Part shown: positions 27,043 through 35,286 of the stretch, in pieces | Layout of the letters: each line of letters starts with the position of its first letter | Position numbering within the stretch: position 1 is the first letter of the stretch | NCBI RefSeq assembly: GCF_018361265.1 | Contig: NZ_JAFLNH010000002.1 | Span: forward strand, 620,001 to 684,000 | Origin: Mycobacterium sp. SM1 | GTDB taxonomy: Bacteria; Actinomycetota; Actinomycetes; Mycobacteriales; Mycobacteriaceae | DNA: 64,000 nucleotides | Direction: 5' to 3' | Made by a program: the position numbers and the translations under genes | Notes under the pieces: model-generated | The model's database searches: none | Told to the model about the DNA's origin: nothing | What the model saw: only the letters and a program-made list of their open reading frames with translations

Positions 27043-28583
27043 TGTCCCCGCTCCGCCGACGGCGACGTGCTGCGCTGGGAGCCACCACCTCGTTGTCGCT
27101 GCGGTGGCGGGTGATGCTGCTGGCGATGTCAATGGTGGCGATGGTGGTGGTGCTGGTCGCCGTCGCCGTCTACGCGGTGATCTCCGCGGCGCTGTATAGC
27201 GACATCGACAGCCAGCTGCAAAGCAGGGCACAGCTACTGATCGCCAGTGGGTCGCTAGCCGCCGATCCCGCGAAGGCTATCGAGGGCACGGCATATTCAG
27301 ATGTCAACGCCATGCTGGTGATCCCCGGCCGATCCATCTACAGCGCCCATCAGGCAGGCCAAACCCTGCCCGTGGGCCCGCCCGAGAAAGCCGTCATCCG
27401 GGGCGAGCTGTTCATGTCGCGCCGCACCGTGGGTGATCAACGGGTGCTGGCCATTCACTTGCCCAACGGCAGTTCGCTTTTGATCTCCAAGAGTCTGGCC
27501 CCCACGGATGCGGTCATGACCAAGCTGCGGTGGGTGTTGCTGATCGTCGGCGGGGTCGGTGTTGCGGTCGCCGCGGTGGCCGGGGGGATGGTCACCCGGG
27601 CCGGTCTGCGTCCCGTCGCCCGCCTCACCGAAGCCGCCGAGCGGGTGGCCCGCACCGATGATCTGCGCCCTATCCCCGTGTTTGGTAGTGACGAATTAGC
27701 AAGGCTGACTGAGTCATTCAACTTGATGCTGCGCGCATTGGCAGAGTCTCGGGAACGGCAGGCCCGACTGGTGACCGATGCCGGCCATGAACTGCGCACC
27801 CCGCTGACGTCGCTGCGCACCAATGTGGAGCTACTGATGGCCTCGATGGCGCCCGGAGCGCCACGGCTTCCGGAGCAGGAGATGGTCGATCTGCGTGCCG
27901 ATGTGCTCGCGCAGATCGAGGAATTGTCCACTCTGGTAGGCGATTTGGTAGATCTCACCCGAGACGACGCCGGCCAGGCGGCGCACGAGCCAGTCGATAT
28001 GTCCGAGGTCGTGGACCGCAGCCTGGAGCGGGTCCGGCGCCGCCGCAACGACATCGACTTCGATGTCCGGGTGATCCCCTGGCAGGTCTACGGCGACGGA
28101 GCGGGGCTCTCGCGCGCGGTCGTGAACTTGATGGATAACGCCGCGAAATGGAGTCCGCCGGGCGGGCAGGTGGGTGTCCGGATGACACAGCTGGACGCCA
28201 CGCACGCCGAGCTGGTGGTGTCCGACCACGGCCCGGGGATCCCGGCCCACGAGCGACCGCTGGTGTTCGAGCGGTTCTATCGTTCGGAGTCGGCGCGGGC
28301 GATGCCCGGCTCGGGCCTGGGGCTCGCGATCGTCAAACAGGTGGTGCTCAAGCACGGCGGGGCGCTGCGTGTCGAAGAGACCGTCCCCGGCGGGCAACCC
28401 CCGGGAACGTCGATCCGGGTGCTGCTCCCGGGCAGGCCGATGCCGGCTCCGCCGTATCCGGTGCCGGCGGCGGGTGGCCGGGCCGGCGGCAGCACTGCCG
28501 GACAGGGAGAAGCCACCGAAGCGGCGGCGACCGAGGCGGCGAGCCCTACGGGCGCAACGAGCGTTCTCTCAGTGGATTCTTAG
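27042..28583 (+). CDS. mprB: Two-component sensor histidine kinase MprB
   Basis: Membrane histidine kinase of 513 residues. Transmembrane helix 1 (VMLLAMSMVAMVVVLVAVAV), an extracytoplasmic domain of about 130 residues and transmembrane helix 2 (WVLLIVGGVGVAVAAVAGGM) precede a HAMP linker. The phosphorylated His249 is in DAGHELRTPLTSLRTNVELL. The ATPase domain has VNLMDNAAKW, SDHGPGIPAHERP and GSGLGLAIVKQ. Phospho-transfer goes to MprA. The C-terminal tail is Ala/Gly/Thr-rich and contains at its DNA end a second MprA-box-like repeat. Confidence 0.97.
   Translation: MSPLRRRRRAALGATTSLSLRWRVMLLAMSMVAMVVVLVAVAVYAVISAALYSDIDSQLQSRAQLLIASGSLAADPAKAIEGTAYSDVNAMLVIPGRSIYSAHQAGQTLPVGPPEKAVIRGELFMSRRTVGDQRVLAIHLPNGSSLLISKSLAPTDAVMTKLRWVLLIVGGVGVAVAAVAGGMVTRAGLRPVARLTEAAERVARTDDLRPIPVFGSDELARLTESFNLMLRALAESRERQARLVTDAGHELRTPLTSLRTNVELLMASMAPGAPRLPEQEMVDLRADVLAQIEELSTLVGDLVDLTRDDAGQAAHEPVDMSEVVDRSLERVRRRRNDIDFDVRVIPWQVYGDGAGLSRAVVNLMDNAAKWSPPGGQVGVRMTQLDATHAELVVSDHGPGIPAHERPLVFERFYRSESARAMPGSGLGLAIVKQVVLKHGGALRVEETVPGGQPPGTSIRVLLPGRPMPAPPYPVPAAGGRAGGSTAGQGEATEAAATEAASPTGATSVLSVDS
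28566..28583 (+). promoter_or_regulatory. Second MprA-box-like repeat before pepD
   Basis: CTCTCAG at 28566-28572 and TTCTTAG at 28577-28583, again starting 11 bases apart, at the very end of mprB and 98 bases upstream of the pepD ATG. The second subunit is degenerate. It would allow MprA to drive pepD from its own promoter. Confidence 0.6.
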
Positions 28584-28681
28584 CCCACGCGGCCAGGGTA
28601 GTTGTGCGGCTAGTGTGGACTCCGAGCCCACCGGAGGGCGAGCCACCGTAAAGCACCCTAGAGGAAGTGCAACCCAGCGAT

Positions 28682-29998
28682 ATGACGAATCACCCCCCGT
28701 ATTCGCCACCGCCCCGGCAACCCGGATACCACCCGGCGCCCGGCCAGCCCACGTCCCCGGGCTATCCCGGTCAGCACCAGCCGTACTCCCAGCCGTACGA
28801 CTGGCGGTATCCGTCGCAGCCCGCTTACCGCCAGGGGTTCGAGCCCTTCGGCGGCGCGCAGGCCGGCCCACCGAGCGGATTTCCGCAAAGACGCTCTCGC
28901 GCAGGGCTTTTAGTTATCGGTGCGGTGGCTATCGCGATGGTGTCGGCCGGTATCGGCGGTGGGGTGGCGTTGCTCGTCGAGCAAGGGGAGCAGTCGGCCG
29001 GCGGGGCCGGGAGCGCGCTAAACGGGCCTGCGCCAGGGATGCCGGCCGCCAATGCGCCGGCGGGCTCTGTCGAACAGGTGGCCGCCAAGGTGGTGCCCAG
29101 CGTCGTGATGCTGGAGACCGACCTGGGCCGTCAGCAGGAGGAGGGTTCCGGGGTTATCTTGTCGCCGGACGGGTTGATCCTGACCAATAACCACGTCATC
29201 GCGGCCGCGGCCAATGTGGCCCGTGATGGGGGATCGCCCAAGACGACGGTGACCTTCTCGGACGGCCACACCGCGCCGTTCACGGTCGTGGGGGCGGATC
29301 CCACCACCGACATCGCGGTCGTTCGTGCCCAGGGCGTGTCCGGCCTGACCCCGATCACGATGGGCTCCTCGGCGAATCTGCGCGTCGGCCAGCCGGTGGT
29401 GGCGGTGGGCTCACCGCTTGGTCTGGAAGGAACGGTGACCAGCGGGATCATCAGCGCGCTGAACCGGCCGGTGTCGACCACCGGCGAATCGGGTAACCAG
29501 AACACCGTGCTGGACGCCATTCAGACCGACGCGGCGATCAACCCGGGCAACTCCGGAGGCGCGCTGGTCAATATGAGCGCCCAATTGATCGGCATCAACT
29601 CCGCGATCGCCACCTTGGGTGCGGATTCCCCCGACGCGCAAAGCGGTTCCATCGGGCTGGGCTTTGCGATTCCGGTCGACCAGGCCAAGCGTATCGCCGA
29701 TGAGCTGATCAGGACCGGCCACGCGACCCACGCGTCGTTGGGTGTGCAGGTGATCAGCGACAAGGAGACCCCCGGCGCCAAGGTCGTCCAGGTGCTGCCG
29801 GATGGTGCCGCGGCCGCCGCCGGGCTGCCCACCGGGGCGGTGGTCACCAAAGTTGACGACCGCCCGATCAACGGTGCCGACGCGCTGGTGGCCGCCGTGC
29901 GATCCAAGGCGCCGGGCGACAGGATCACGCTGACCTACCTGGATCCCTCGGGTGCCACCAAGACCGTGCAGGTCACGCTCGGCAAGGCGCCGCAGTGA
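28682..29998 (+). CDS. pepD: HtrA-like serine protease PepD
   Basis: Envelope-quality-control protease of the HtrA family, 438 residues. A Pro/Gln/Tyr-rich cytoplasmic N-terminus (~75 residues) precedes one membrane anchor (LVIGAVAIAMVSAGIGGGVA). The trypsin-like domain shows His in LTNNHVIAAA, Asp in DPTTDIAVVRAQ and the catalytic Ser in NPGNSGGALVN. A PDZ domain follows (HASLGVQVISDKETPGAKVV, GAVVTKVDDRPINGADALV). PepD is the third member of the mprAB locus and belongs to the MprA regulon. ATG 28682 with GAGGAAG upstream is preferred over a GTG at 28667 that overlaps that site. Confidence 0.95.
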   Translation: MTNHPPYSPPPRQPGYHPAPGQPTSPGYPGQHQPYSQPYDWRYPSQPAYRQGFEPFGGAQAGPPSGFPQRRSRAGLLVIGAVAIAMVSAGIGGGVALLVEQGEQSAGGAGSALNGPAPGMPAANAPAGSVEQVAAKVVPSVVMLETDLGRQQEEGSGVILSPDGLILTNNHVIAAAANVARDGGSPKTTVTFSDGHTAPFTVVGADPTTDIAVVRAQGVSGLTPITMGSSANLRVGQPVVAVGSPLGLEGTVTSGIISALNRPVSTTGESGNQNTVLDAIQTDAAINPGNSGGALVNMSAQLIGINSAIATLGADSPDAQSGSIGLGFAIPVDQAKRIADELIRTGHATHASLGVQVISDKETPGAKVVQVLPDGAAAAAGLPTGAVVTKVDDRPINGADALVAAVRSKAPGDRITLTYLDPSGATKTVQVTLGKAPQ

Positions 29999-30540
29999 GC
30001 ACAGCGGGCGCGCCGCGGTCGCACCCCGGATATACGGTGGCAACCATGGAACAGCGCGTGGAATTGATCGGCCGGGCGCTGGTCGTCGTCGTCGACGACC
30101 GCACCGCCCACGGTGACGAGGACCACAGCGGACCGCTGGTGACCGAGCTGCTCACCGAGGCGGGGTTCGTTGTCGATGGGGTGGTGGCCGTGGCGGCCGA
30201 TGAGGTGGAGATCCGCAACGCGCTCAACACCGCTGTGATCGGCGGGGTCGACCTGGTGGTCTCGGTCGGCGGGACCGGCGTCACACCCCGTGACGTCACC
30301 CCGGAAGCCACTCGAGACATTCTCGATCGCGAAATCCTCGGCATCGCCGAGGCCATCCGCGCCTCGGCACGGTCCGCCGGCATTGTCGACGGCGCATTGT
30401 CGCGCGGTTTGGCCGGAATATCTGGCAGCACGCTGGTGGTGAACCTGGCCGCCTCGCGGTATGCGGTGCGCGACGGCATGGCCACGCTGAATCCGCTGGC
30501 GGCCTACATTATCGGGCAATTGTCGAGCCTGGAGATCTGA
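29995..30540 (+). CDS. moaB2: Molybdopterin-binding protein MoaB2 (MogA/MoaB family)
   Basis: 181-residue MogA/MoaB-fold protein that in molybdenum cofactor synthesis adenylylates molybdopterin; mycobacterial MoaB2 has also been linked to sigma factor binding. The MPT-binding motif DLVVSVGGTGVTPRDVTPEA is intact. The GTG at 29995 overlaps the pepD stop by four bases, and the resulting length equals the M. tuberculosis protein. A conserved block starts at the internal MEQRVELIGRALVVVVDDR, so translation could begin there instead. Confidence 0.93.
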   Translation: MSTAGAPRSHPGYTVATMEQRVELIGRALVVVVDDRTAHGDEDHSGPLVTELLTEAGFVVDGVVAVAADEVEIRNALNTAVIGGVDLVVSVGGTGVTPRDVTPEATRDILDREILGIAEAIRASARSAGIVDGALSRGLAGISGSTLVVNLAASRYAVRDGMATLNPLAAYIIGQLSSLEI

Positions 30541-30775
30541 CCGGGCGTGCACCACCGGCGGCCGACTCTGCACATCAATTCTGCGCGCCACGTGTGAGCG
30601 AGCGGGCCGATGTGTATATAACGCATGGCGGCCGCTCCCCGAGGATTCCCCAAAAATGTTGCCGCCTGATCACGCTTCGGTGTCGAATTACCCCGAGGCT
30701 CTGCGCGGCGGGCAATTGTGTGCGCAAATGAGCATACCGTTTTCCCGGTAATTGGTGGTCACGGAGGTAGTTTGC
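30541..30775. other. AT-richer intergenic region upstream of mscL
   Basis: A 235-base gap with TGTGTATATAACGC near 30610-30623, a possible -10 type element, and a clear ribosome binding site GGAGG at 30763-30767 for mscL. No gene is recognisable. Confidence 0.45.
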
Positions 30776-31201
30776 GTGCTCAAGGGTTTCAAAAATTTTT
30801 TGATGCGTGATGACGTGATCACCGTGGCCGTGGGCCTTGTTGTGGCCCTGGCCTTTTCGAATCTAGTCAAGGCCTTCACCGACAGCGTGATCACCCCGCT
30901 GGTCGCGGCCGCCCAGCCCGCCGCCCGCTTCGGGCTGGGTTGGCAGCTTGGCCAGGCGGGCAACAAGGCGACATTTGTCGATATTGGATCGTTCATCTCG
31001 GCGATTGTCTACTTCGTCGTGTTCATGGCGGTCGTGTATTTCCTGATCGTGCTTCCCTATAAGCACATCCAGGCCCGCCGCGGTGTCACCGTGTTCGGCG
31101 AGGAGCCGCCGACAAAGGCCTGCCCGGAGTGCTTGTCCGACATTCCGGAGGCCGCGCGCAAGTGCAAGTATTGCGGCAGCCTGCAGATCACGTCCCCGTG
31201 A
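30776..31201 (+). CDS. mscL: Large-conductance mechanosensitive channel with C-terminal zinc ribbon
   Basis: MscL-family channel that opens on membrane tension to release solutes. The 141-residue protein starts at GTG 30776, 8 bases after GGAGG: VLKGFKNFLMRDDVITVAVG is the N-terminal amphipathic helix and TM1. KAFTDSVITPLVAA follows, then TM2 (YFVVFMAVVYFLIVLPYKHI). Instead of the usual C-terminal helix bundle it ends with CPECLSDIPEAARKCKYCGS, a four-cysteine zinc ribbon. It is on the plus strand after moaB2, whereas mscL of M. tuberculosis lies on the opposite strand at this place and, as I recall it, has no such ribbon. Confidence 0.9.
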   Translation: MLKGFKNFLMRDDVITVAVGLVVALAFSNLVKAFTDSVITPLVAAAQPAARFGLGWQLGQAGNKATFVDIGSFISAIVYFVVFMAVVYFLIVLPYKHIQARRGVTVFGEEPPTKACPECLSDIPEAARKCKYCGSLQITSP

Positions 31202-31254
31202 GCCATCCCGGGGCTGCGGGGCCGGCCCTGCTGACGGCCGAGCGCCCGGGCGGC

Positions 31255-31908
31255 TCAGTGCAAGATGACCGTCACCGCCTGAGCCAGCGTCGCCCCGGCC
31301 ACCGCGGTCGCCGCCCCGGCCGGCAGCGCCACCAGCACCAGTCGGTCGTTGTCAGCGGCCTGCAGCTTTGGCGATGCCGAGGCCAAGACCACGACGGCGT
31401 TTGCGGCCACCACCCGCGCGGCGGCTTGGGAGTCGTGAGCCGGGCCGGCCAGCACGTCGACGACATCACCGGGACGGAGCAGGTCGATCAGCGCGGCGTC
31501 GGCCAGGTGCAGCGGCACGATACGGGCGCCCACCCCGGCCGTCGACTCCGCGAGCCGGCTCGACAGCACGCGCACATCGGTGAGCACCTCGCCCCGCCGC
31601 GCCGGACCGGCCAGTGTCGATCCGACCACCGCCGCCAGGGTGGCCTGCGACCCATCGGGGACCGCTGTCACCACGCGTTTTTCCAGGCGAAGGTCGTCGG
31701 AGGTCAACGCGGCGCCGGGGCTCAGGTCACGGGCGGCGACTACCACGTCGACACGATCGCCCTGCGGATTTGCCCGCAGCGCCGCCACCGCCGCCAACAC
31801 GACCAGTCCACCCGCAACGGCCCGCCGGGCCGGCGTGGTTCGCGTCCAGTCCGGGCGCAATGCCATGCCCACCCGGCTGGCCAGCGCGGGATTCAGCGAT
31901 TCCCCCAT
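31255..31908 (-). CDS. SAF-domain protein, CpaB/RcpC-like (Rv0990c type)
   Basis: A 217-residue protein with one N-terminal membrane segment (VAGGLVVLAAVAALRA) followed by an SAF domain typical of CpaB/RcpC Flp-pilus assembly proteins: VVVAARDLSPGAALTSDDLRL and later LRPGDVVDVLAG. The C-terminus is hydrophobic (LPAGAATAVAGATLAQAV). No other pilus gene is nearby, so its role may lie elsewhere in the envelope. ATG 31908 is used; in-frame starts at 31926 and 31944 are possible. Confidence 0.75.
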   Translation of the reverse strand: MGESLNPALASRVGMALRPDWTRTTPARRAVAGGLVVLAAVAALRANPQGDRVDVVVAARDLSPGAALTSDDLRLEKRVVTAVPDGSQATLAAVVGSTLAGPARRGEVLTDVRVLSSRLAESTAGVGARIVPLHLADAALIDLLRPGDVVDVLAGPAHDSQAAARVVAANAVVVLASASPKLQAADNDRLVLVALPAGAATAVAGATLAQAVTVILH

Positions 31909-31977
31909 GACCCACACCGTAGGCATGCCGAAGCGCCACGGCACCCGCCCGGGGCGCTCCTGTGGATAACGTGCCGG

Positions 31978-32277
31978 CTAAACGGCGGCCGCGGTCTTCG
32001 ACGCCGACTCCGCCGATGCGCTCGACTTCTCTGCTGATCCGGACGTCGCGCTTTCCGCCGACGGGGCCTTGGTGGAGCCAGCGGTCGAGCCTTTCGCCGG
32101 TTCGCGGCTGTCGGTGCGGTAAAAACCACTGCCCTTGAACACGATTCCCACGGAGTTGAACAGTTTGCGCAGCCGGCCGGAGCACCGTCGGCAGGTGGTC
32201 AGCGCGTCGTCGGTCAACGCCTGCACCACGTCGAAACGGTCACCGCACTGCGTGCACGCATAGCTGTAAGTCGGCAC
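31978..32277 (-). CDS. ruc: FmdB-type zinc-ribbon protein, Ruc redox-regulated chaperone ortholog
   Basis: 99 residues. The N-terminal FmdB zinc ribbon MPTYSYACTQCGDRFDVVQ carries cysteines 8 and 11, with C29 and C32 in TTCRRCSGRLRKLF. The remaining ~45 residues are a Ser/Ala/Lys-rich, probably disordered tail. This matches Rv0991c, named Ruc, a protein reported to act as a redox-regulated unfolded-protein chaperone that cooperates with the DnaK system. A CIRCE operator lies 28 bases upstream of the start, which directly suggests HrcA heat-shock control. It could also be called a generic regulatory-protein zinc ribbon. Confidence 0.88.
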   Translation of the reverse strand: MPTYSYACTQCGDRFDVVQALTDDALTTCRRCSGRLRKLFNSVGIVFKGSGFYRTDSREPAKGSTAGSTKAPSAESATSGSAEKSSASAESASKTAAAV

Positions 32278-32304
32278 CGAAAACCTCCGAGTGTGGGAGT
32301 GCTG

Positions 32305-32331
32305 TTAGCACTCTAGCTTGTCAAGTGCTAA
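32305..32331. promoter_or_regulatory. CIRCE element (HrcA operator)
   Basis: TTAGCACTC, nine bases, AAGTGCTAA. The consensus is TTAGCACTC-N9-GAGTGCTAA, so 17 of 18 arm bases match. It lies between the ruc start (32277) and the 5-FTHF cyclo-ligase stop (32351). A nested hairpin, AGTGCTGTTAGCACT, overlaps its left arm. Confidence 0.9.
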
Positions 32332-32350
32332 AACCGCTACGTGACCTGAG

Positions 32351-32947
32351 TCATTCCCGGTGGGTGTCGACGGGGACCATCCCACGTGCCGGCGTGAGCA
32401 CCTGGTTCACCCGCACATCGTGCGGCTCGAACGGCAGTTCCTCGACGAACTCCTCGTCACGCACCACGGCGACCACCAGTGCCCGCGGGTCGCGGTAGAC
32501 CAACGAGCGGTCGTAAAAGCCACGTCCGTGGCCCAGCCGGACGCCGCGGCGGTCGACGGCCAGCGCGGGAACCAGCACCATGGCGGCCTGGGCCAGAGCC
32601 GGCGCCGGCAGCCAGGGTTCGGGCGGCTCGAGCAGCCCGAACCGCCCGGGGACCAGCCGTCCCGGCCGGTATTCGCCCCACCGCAGCGGCATCGCGGTGC
32701 CGTCGTCGGCGGTGCGTGCGACCGGCACCAGCACCCGTCCCGCCCGGCGCAGCAACAGCTCCAGCATCTCGATCGATCCGGGCTCGGTCGCCGTCGGCAC
32801 ATACGCGCAGACCGTGCTGCCGCTGGGCGCCACCGACCCAAGATGCTCGCCGAGGGCGCGGGCCTCGCGGGTGCGCACGTCGTCGGTAACCAACCGCCGG
32901 GCCGCGAGCAGCCGCTCCCGCAGCGCGGGTTTGTCCGTCGTCGTCAT
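32351..32947 (-). CDS. 5-formyltetrahydrofolate cyclo-ligase
   Basis: Converts 5-formyl-THF to 5,10-methenyl-THF with ATP. The 198-residue protein from ATG 32947 (MTTTDKPALRERLLAARR) has the family signatures: N-terminal Lys/Arg-rich helix, AYVPTATEPGSIEMLELLL, and the C-terminal phosphate/magnesium loop RRGVRLGHGRGFYDRSL. The frame is open to 33049, but the conserved start and the family length favour 32947. It is divergent from galU with 87 bases between starts, and upstream of ruc on the same strand. Confidence 0.93.
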   Translation of the reverse strand: MTTTDKPALRERLLAARRLVTDDVRTREARALGEHLGSVAPSGSTVCAYVPTATEPGSIEMLELLLRRAGRVLVPVARTADDGTAMPLRWGEYRPGRLVPGRFGLLEPPEPWLPAPALAQAAMVLVPALAVDRRGVRLGHGRGFYDRSLVYRDPRALVVAVVRDEEFVEELPFEPHDVRVNQVLTPARGMVPVDTHRE

Positions 32948-33034
32948 GCCGTTAACGATGACGGTCCCCGGGTACGCGCCACCACGCGGGCTGCGTGGGC
33001 CGGTCCCGCTATCGGGTGAACTATCGTGTGAACG

Positions 33035-33946
33035 ATGCCACGCCCACATGTCTTGGTTCCGCGCACGGCGATCGTGCCCGCGGCGGGCCTGGGCACCCGG
33101 TTTTTACCCGCGACCAAAACGGTGCCCAAGGAGCTGCTGCCGGTTGTCGATACGCCCGGCATCGAGCTGGTTGCCGCCGAGGCCGCTGAGGCGGGCGCCG
33201 AGCGTCTGGTGATCGTGACCTCCGAGGGCAAGGACGGCGTCGTCGCGCATTTCGTTGAGGATCTGGTGCTCGAGGGCACGCTGGAGGCGCGCGGCAAAAA
33301 AGCCATGTTGGACAAGGTGCGGCGCGCGCCCAGGCTGATCAAGGTCGAGTCCGTGGTGCAGGCCGAGCCGCTGGGGCTGGGGCACGCGATCGGCTGCGTG
33401 GAACCGACGTTGGCGCCCGACGAGGACGCGGTCGCGGTGCTGCTACCCGATGACCTCGTGCTGCCGACCGGTGTGCTGGTGACGATGTCGGCGGTGCGGG
33501 CCCGGTTGGGCGGCACCGTGTTGTGCGCCATCGAGGTCACGCCCGACGAGGTGAGCGCCTACGGGGTCTTCGACGTGGAGCCGGTTCACGGCGACGCCGA
33601 TCCGGACGTGCTCAAGGTCAACGGCATGGTTGAGAAACCCAAGCCGGAAGACGCGCCGTCGTGCTACGCGGCGGCCGGCCGCTACGTGCTCGATCGCGCT
33701 ATTTTCGACGCCTTGCGCCGGATAGACCGGGGCGCCGGCGGCGAAGTGCAGCTCACCGACGCGATCGCGTTGCTGATCAAAGAGGGTCACCCGGTGCATG
33801 TCGTGGTCCATCACGGGTCCCGACACGACCTGGGAAATCCCGGCGGTTACCTCAAGGCTGCGGTTGACTTTGCGTTGGACCGCGACGACTACGGCCCGGA
33901 TTTGCGGCGGTGGCTGGTAACGCGATTGGGCCTGTCCGAGCAGTAG
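33035..33946 (+). CDS. galU: UTP-glucose-1-phosphate uridylyltransferase
   Basis: Makes UDP-glucose for cell-wall glycans, trehalose and other glycoconjugates. The 303-residue protein has the nucleotide-binding signature PAAGLGTRFLPATKTVPKEL, the substrate loop VQAEPLGLGHAIGC, the Asp pair region VLLPDDLVLP and GRYVLDRAIFDALR. The ATG at 33035 gives a normal family length. It heads a gene row galU-moeA1-rimJ-glpR seen across mycobacteria. Confidence 0.96.
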   Translation: MPRPHVLVPRTAIVPAAGLGTRFLPATKTVPKELLPVVDTPGIELVAAEAAEAGAERLVIVTSEGKDGVVAHFVEDLVLEGTLEARGKKAMLDKVRRAPRLIKVESVVQAEPLGLGHAIGCVEPTLAPDEDAVAVLLPDDLVLPTGVLVTMSAVRARLGGTVLCAIEVTPDEVSAYGVFDVEPVHGDADPDVLKVNGMVEKPKPEDAPSCYAAAGRYVLDRAIFDALRRIDRGAGGEVQLTDAIALLIKEGHPVHVVVHHGSRHDLGNPGGYLKAAVDFALDRDDYGPDLRRWLVTRLGLSEQ

Positions 33947-34005
33947 CCGGCCAGCCCGGCGGGGCGCCCGGGTCGACAACCCGACACGAGGCAGAAAGGC
34001 GCGCT

Positions 34006-35265
34006 GTGCGTTCGGTGGAGGAGCAGCAGGCCCGAATAACGGCGGCCGCGGTGGCCCCACGGCCGGTGCGGGTCGCCATCGCGGAGGCTCAGGGCTTGAT
34101 GTGCGCCGAAGAAGTGGTGACCGAACGCCCGCTGCCCGGCTTCGACCAGGCGGCCATCGACGGCTACGCGGTACGCAGCGTCGACGTGCTCAACGCCGGT
34201 GAGCCCGGCGGTGGGCACGACGACGGGAGCGCCGAGGTGGTTCTGCCGGTGACGGCGACCATCGAAGCCGGGTCCCGGGCACCCAGCCGGCTGCAGCCCC
34301 GTCAGGCGGTGCGGGTGCAGACCGGGGCTCCGCTGCCGGCGTTGGCCGATGCGGTGCTGCCGGTGCGCTGGACCGACGGGGGCCAGTCGCGGGTGCGGGT
34401 GCTGCGGGGGGTGCGCTCGGGCGCCTTCGTGCGGCGCACCGGCGACGATGTCCAGCCCGGCGACATCGCGGTGCGCGCCGGGACGATCATCGGCCCCGCG
34501 CAGGTGGGTCTGCTGGCGGCGGTGGGCCGGGAACGGGTGCTGGTGCACCCGCGCCCGCGGCTGTCGGTGATGGCGGTCGGTGGCGAGCTGGTCGATATCT
34601 CGCGCACACCGGGCAACGGGCAGGTGTATGACGTCAACTCCTACGCGCTGGCAGCCGCGGGGCGGGACGCCGGCGCGCAGGTGACCCGCGTCGGCATTGT
34701 CAGCAGCGATCCCGCGGAGCTGCGCGACGTCGTTGCGGGCCAGCTGAACCGGGCCGAGGTCGTGGTGATCGCCGGCGCGGTGGGCGGCGCGGCGGCCGAG
34801 GCGGTGCGGTCGGTGCTGTCGGAGCTCGGGGAGATGGAGGTCACCCGCGTTGCCATGCATCCGGGATCGGTGCAGGGCTTCGGGCAGCTGGGACCCGAGG
34901 GTGTCCCGACGTTTTTGCTGCCGGCCAATCCGGTCAGCGCGCTGGTGGTCTTCGAGGTCATGGTGCGTCCCCTGATCCGGCTGGCGCTGGGGAAGCGGCA
35001 GCCGATGCGTCGGATCGTGCCGGCCCGCGCCCTCTCACCGATCGCCTCGGTGGCCGGGCGCAAGGGCTACCTTCGGGGTCAGCTGATGCGTGATCAAGAC
35101 ACCGGTGACTACCTGGTCCAGGCGTTAGGCGGAGCCCCGGGCACCTCGTCGCATTTGCTCGCGACACTCGCCGAGGCAAACTGTCTAGTGATGGTTCCCG
35201 CGGAGGCTGAGCAGATTCGCACCGGCGAGATCGTCGATGTGGCATTCCTGGCTCAGCGCGGCTGA
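34006..35265 (+). CDS. moeA1: MoeA-family protein MoeA1 / gephyrin-like Glp
   Basis: A 419-residue protein with the four-domain MoeA fold: N-terminal PLPGFDQAAIDGYAVRS, the TGAPLPALADAVLPV region, the MPT-binding domain from about residue 180 (RLSVMAVGGELVDI onwards) and a C-terminal beta-barrel. The loops that normally bind molybdate and the MPT phosphate are altered: the usual SGGVSVGxxD reads AGAVGGAAAEA, and KPGKP reads HPGSV. In Corynebacterium this MoeA paralog (Glp) is reported to bind FtsZ and the membrane receptor GlpR instead of serving cofactor synthesis. The GTG at 34006 fits the family start. Confidence 0.85.
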   Translation: MRSVEEQQARITAAAVAPRPVRVAIAEAQGLMCAEEVVTERPLPGFDQAAIDGYAVRSVDVLNAGEPGGGHDDGSAEVVLPVTATIEAGSRAPSRLQPRQAVRVQTGAPLPALADAVLPVRWTDGGQSRVRVLRGVRSGAFVRRTGDDVQPGDIAVRAGTIIGPAQVGLLAAVGRERVLVHPRPRLSVMAVGGELVDISRTPGNGQVYDVNSYALAAAGRDAGAQVTRVGIVSSDPAELRDVVAGQLNRAEVVVIAGAVGGAAAEAVRSVLSELGEMEVTRVAMHPGSVQGFGQLGPEGVPTFLLPANPVSALVVFEVMVRPLIRLALGKRQPMRRIVPARALSPIASVAGRKGYLRGQLMRDQDTGDYLVQALGGAPGTSSHLLATLAEANCLVMVPAEAEQIRTGEIVDVAFLAQRG

Positions 35266-35286
35266 GGCGTATGACGGCGCATTGCC

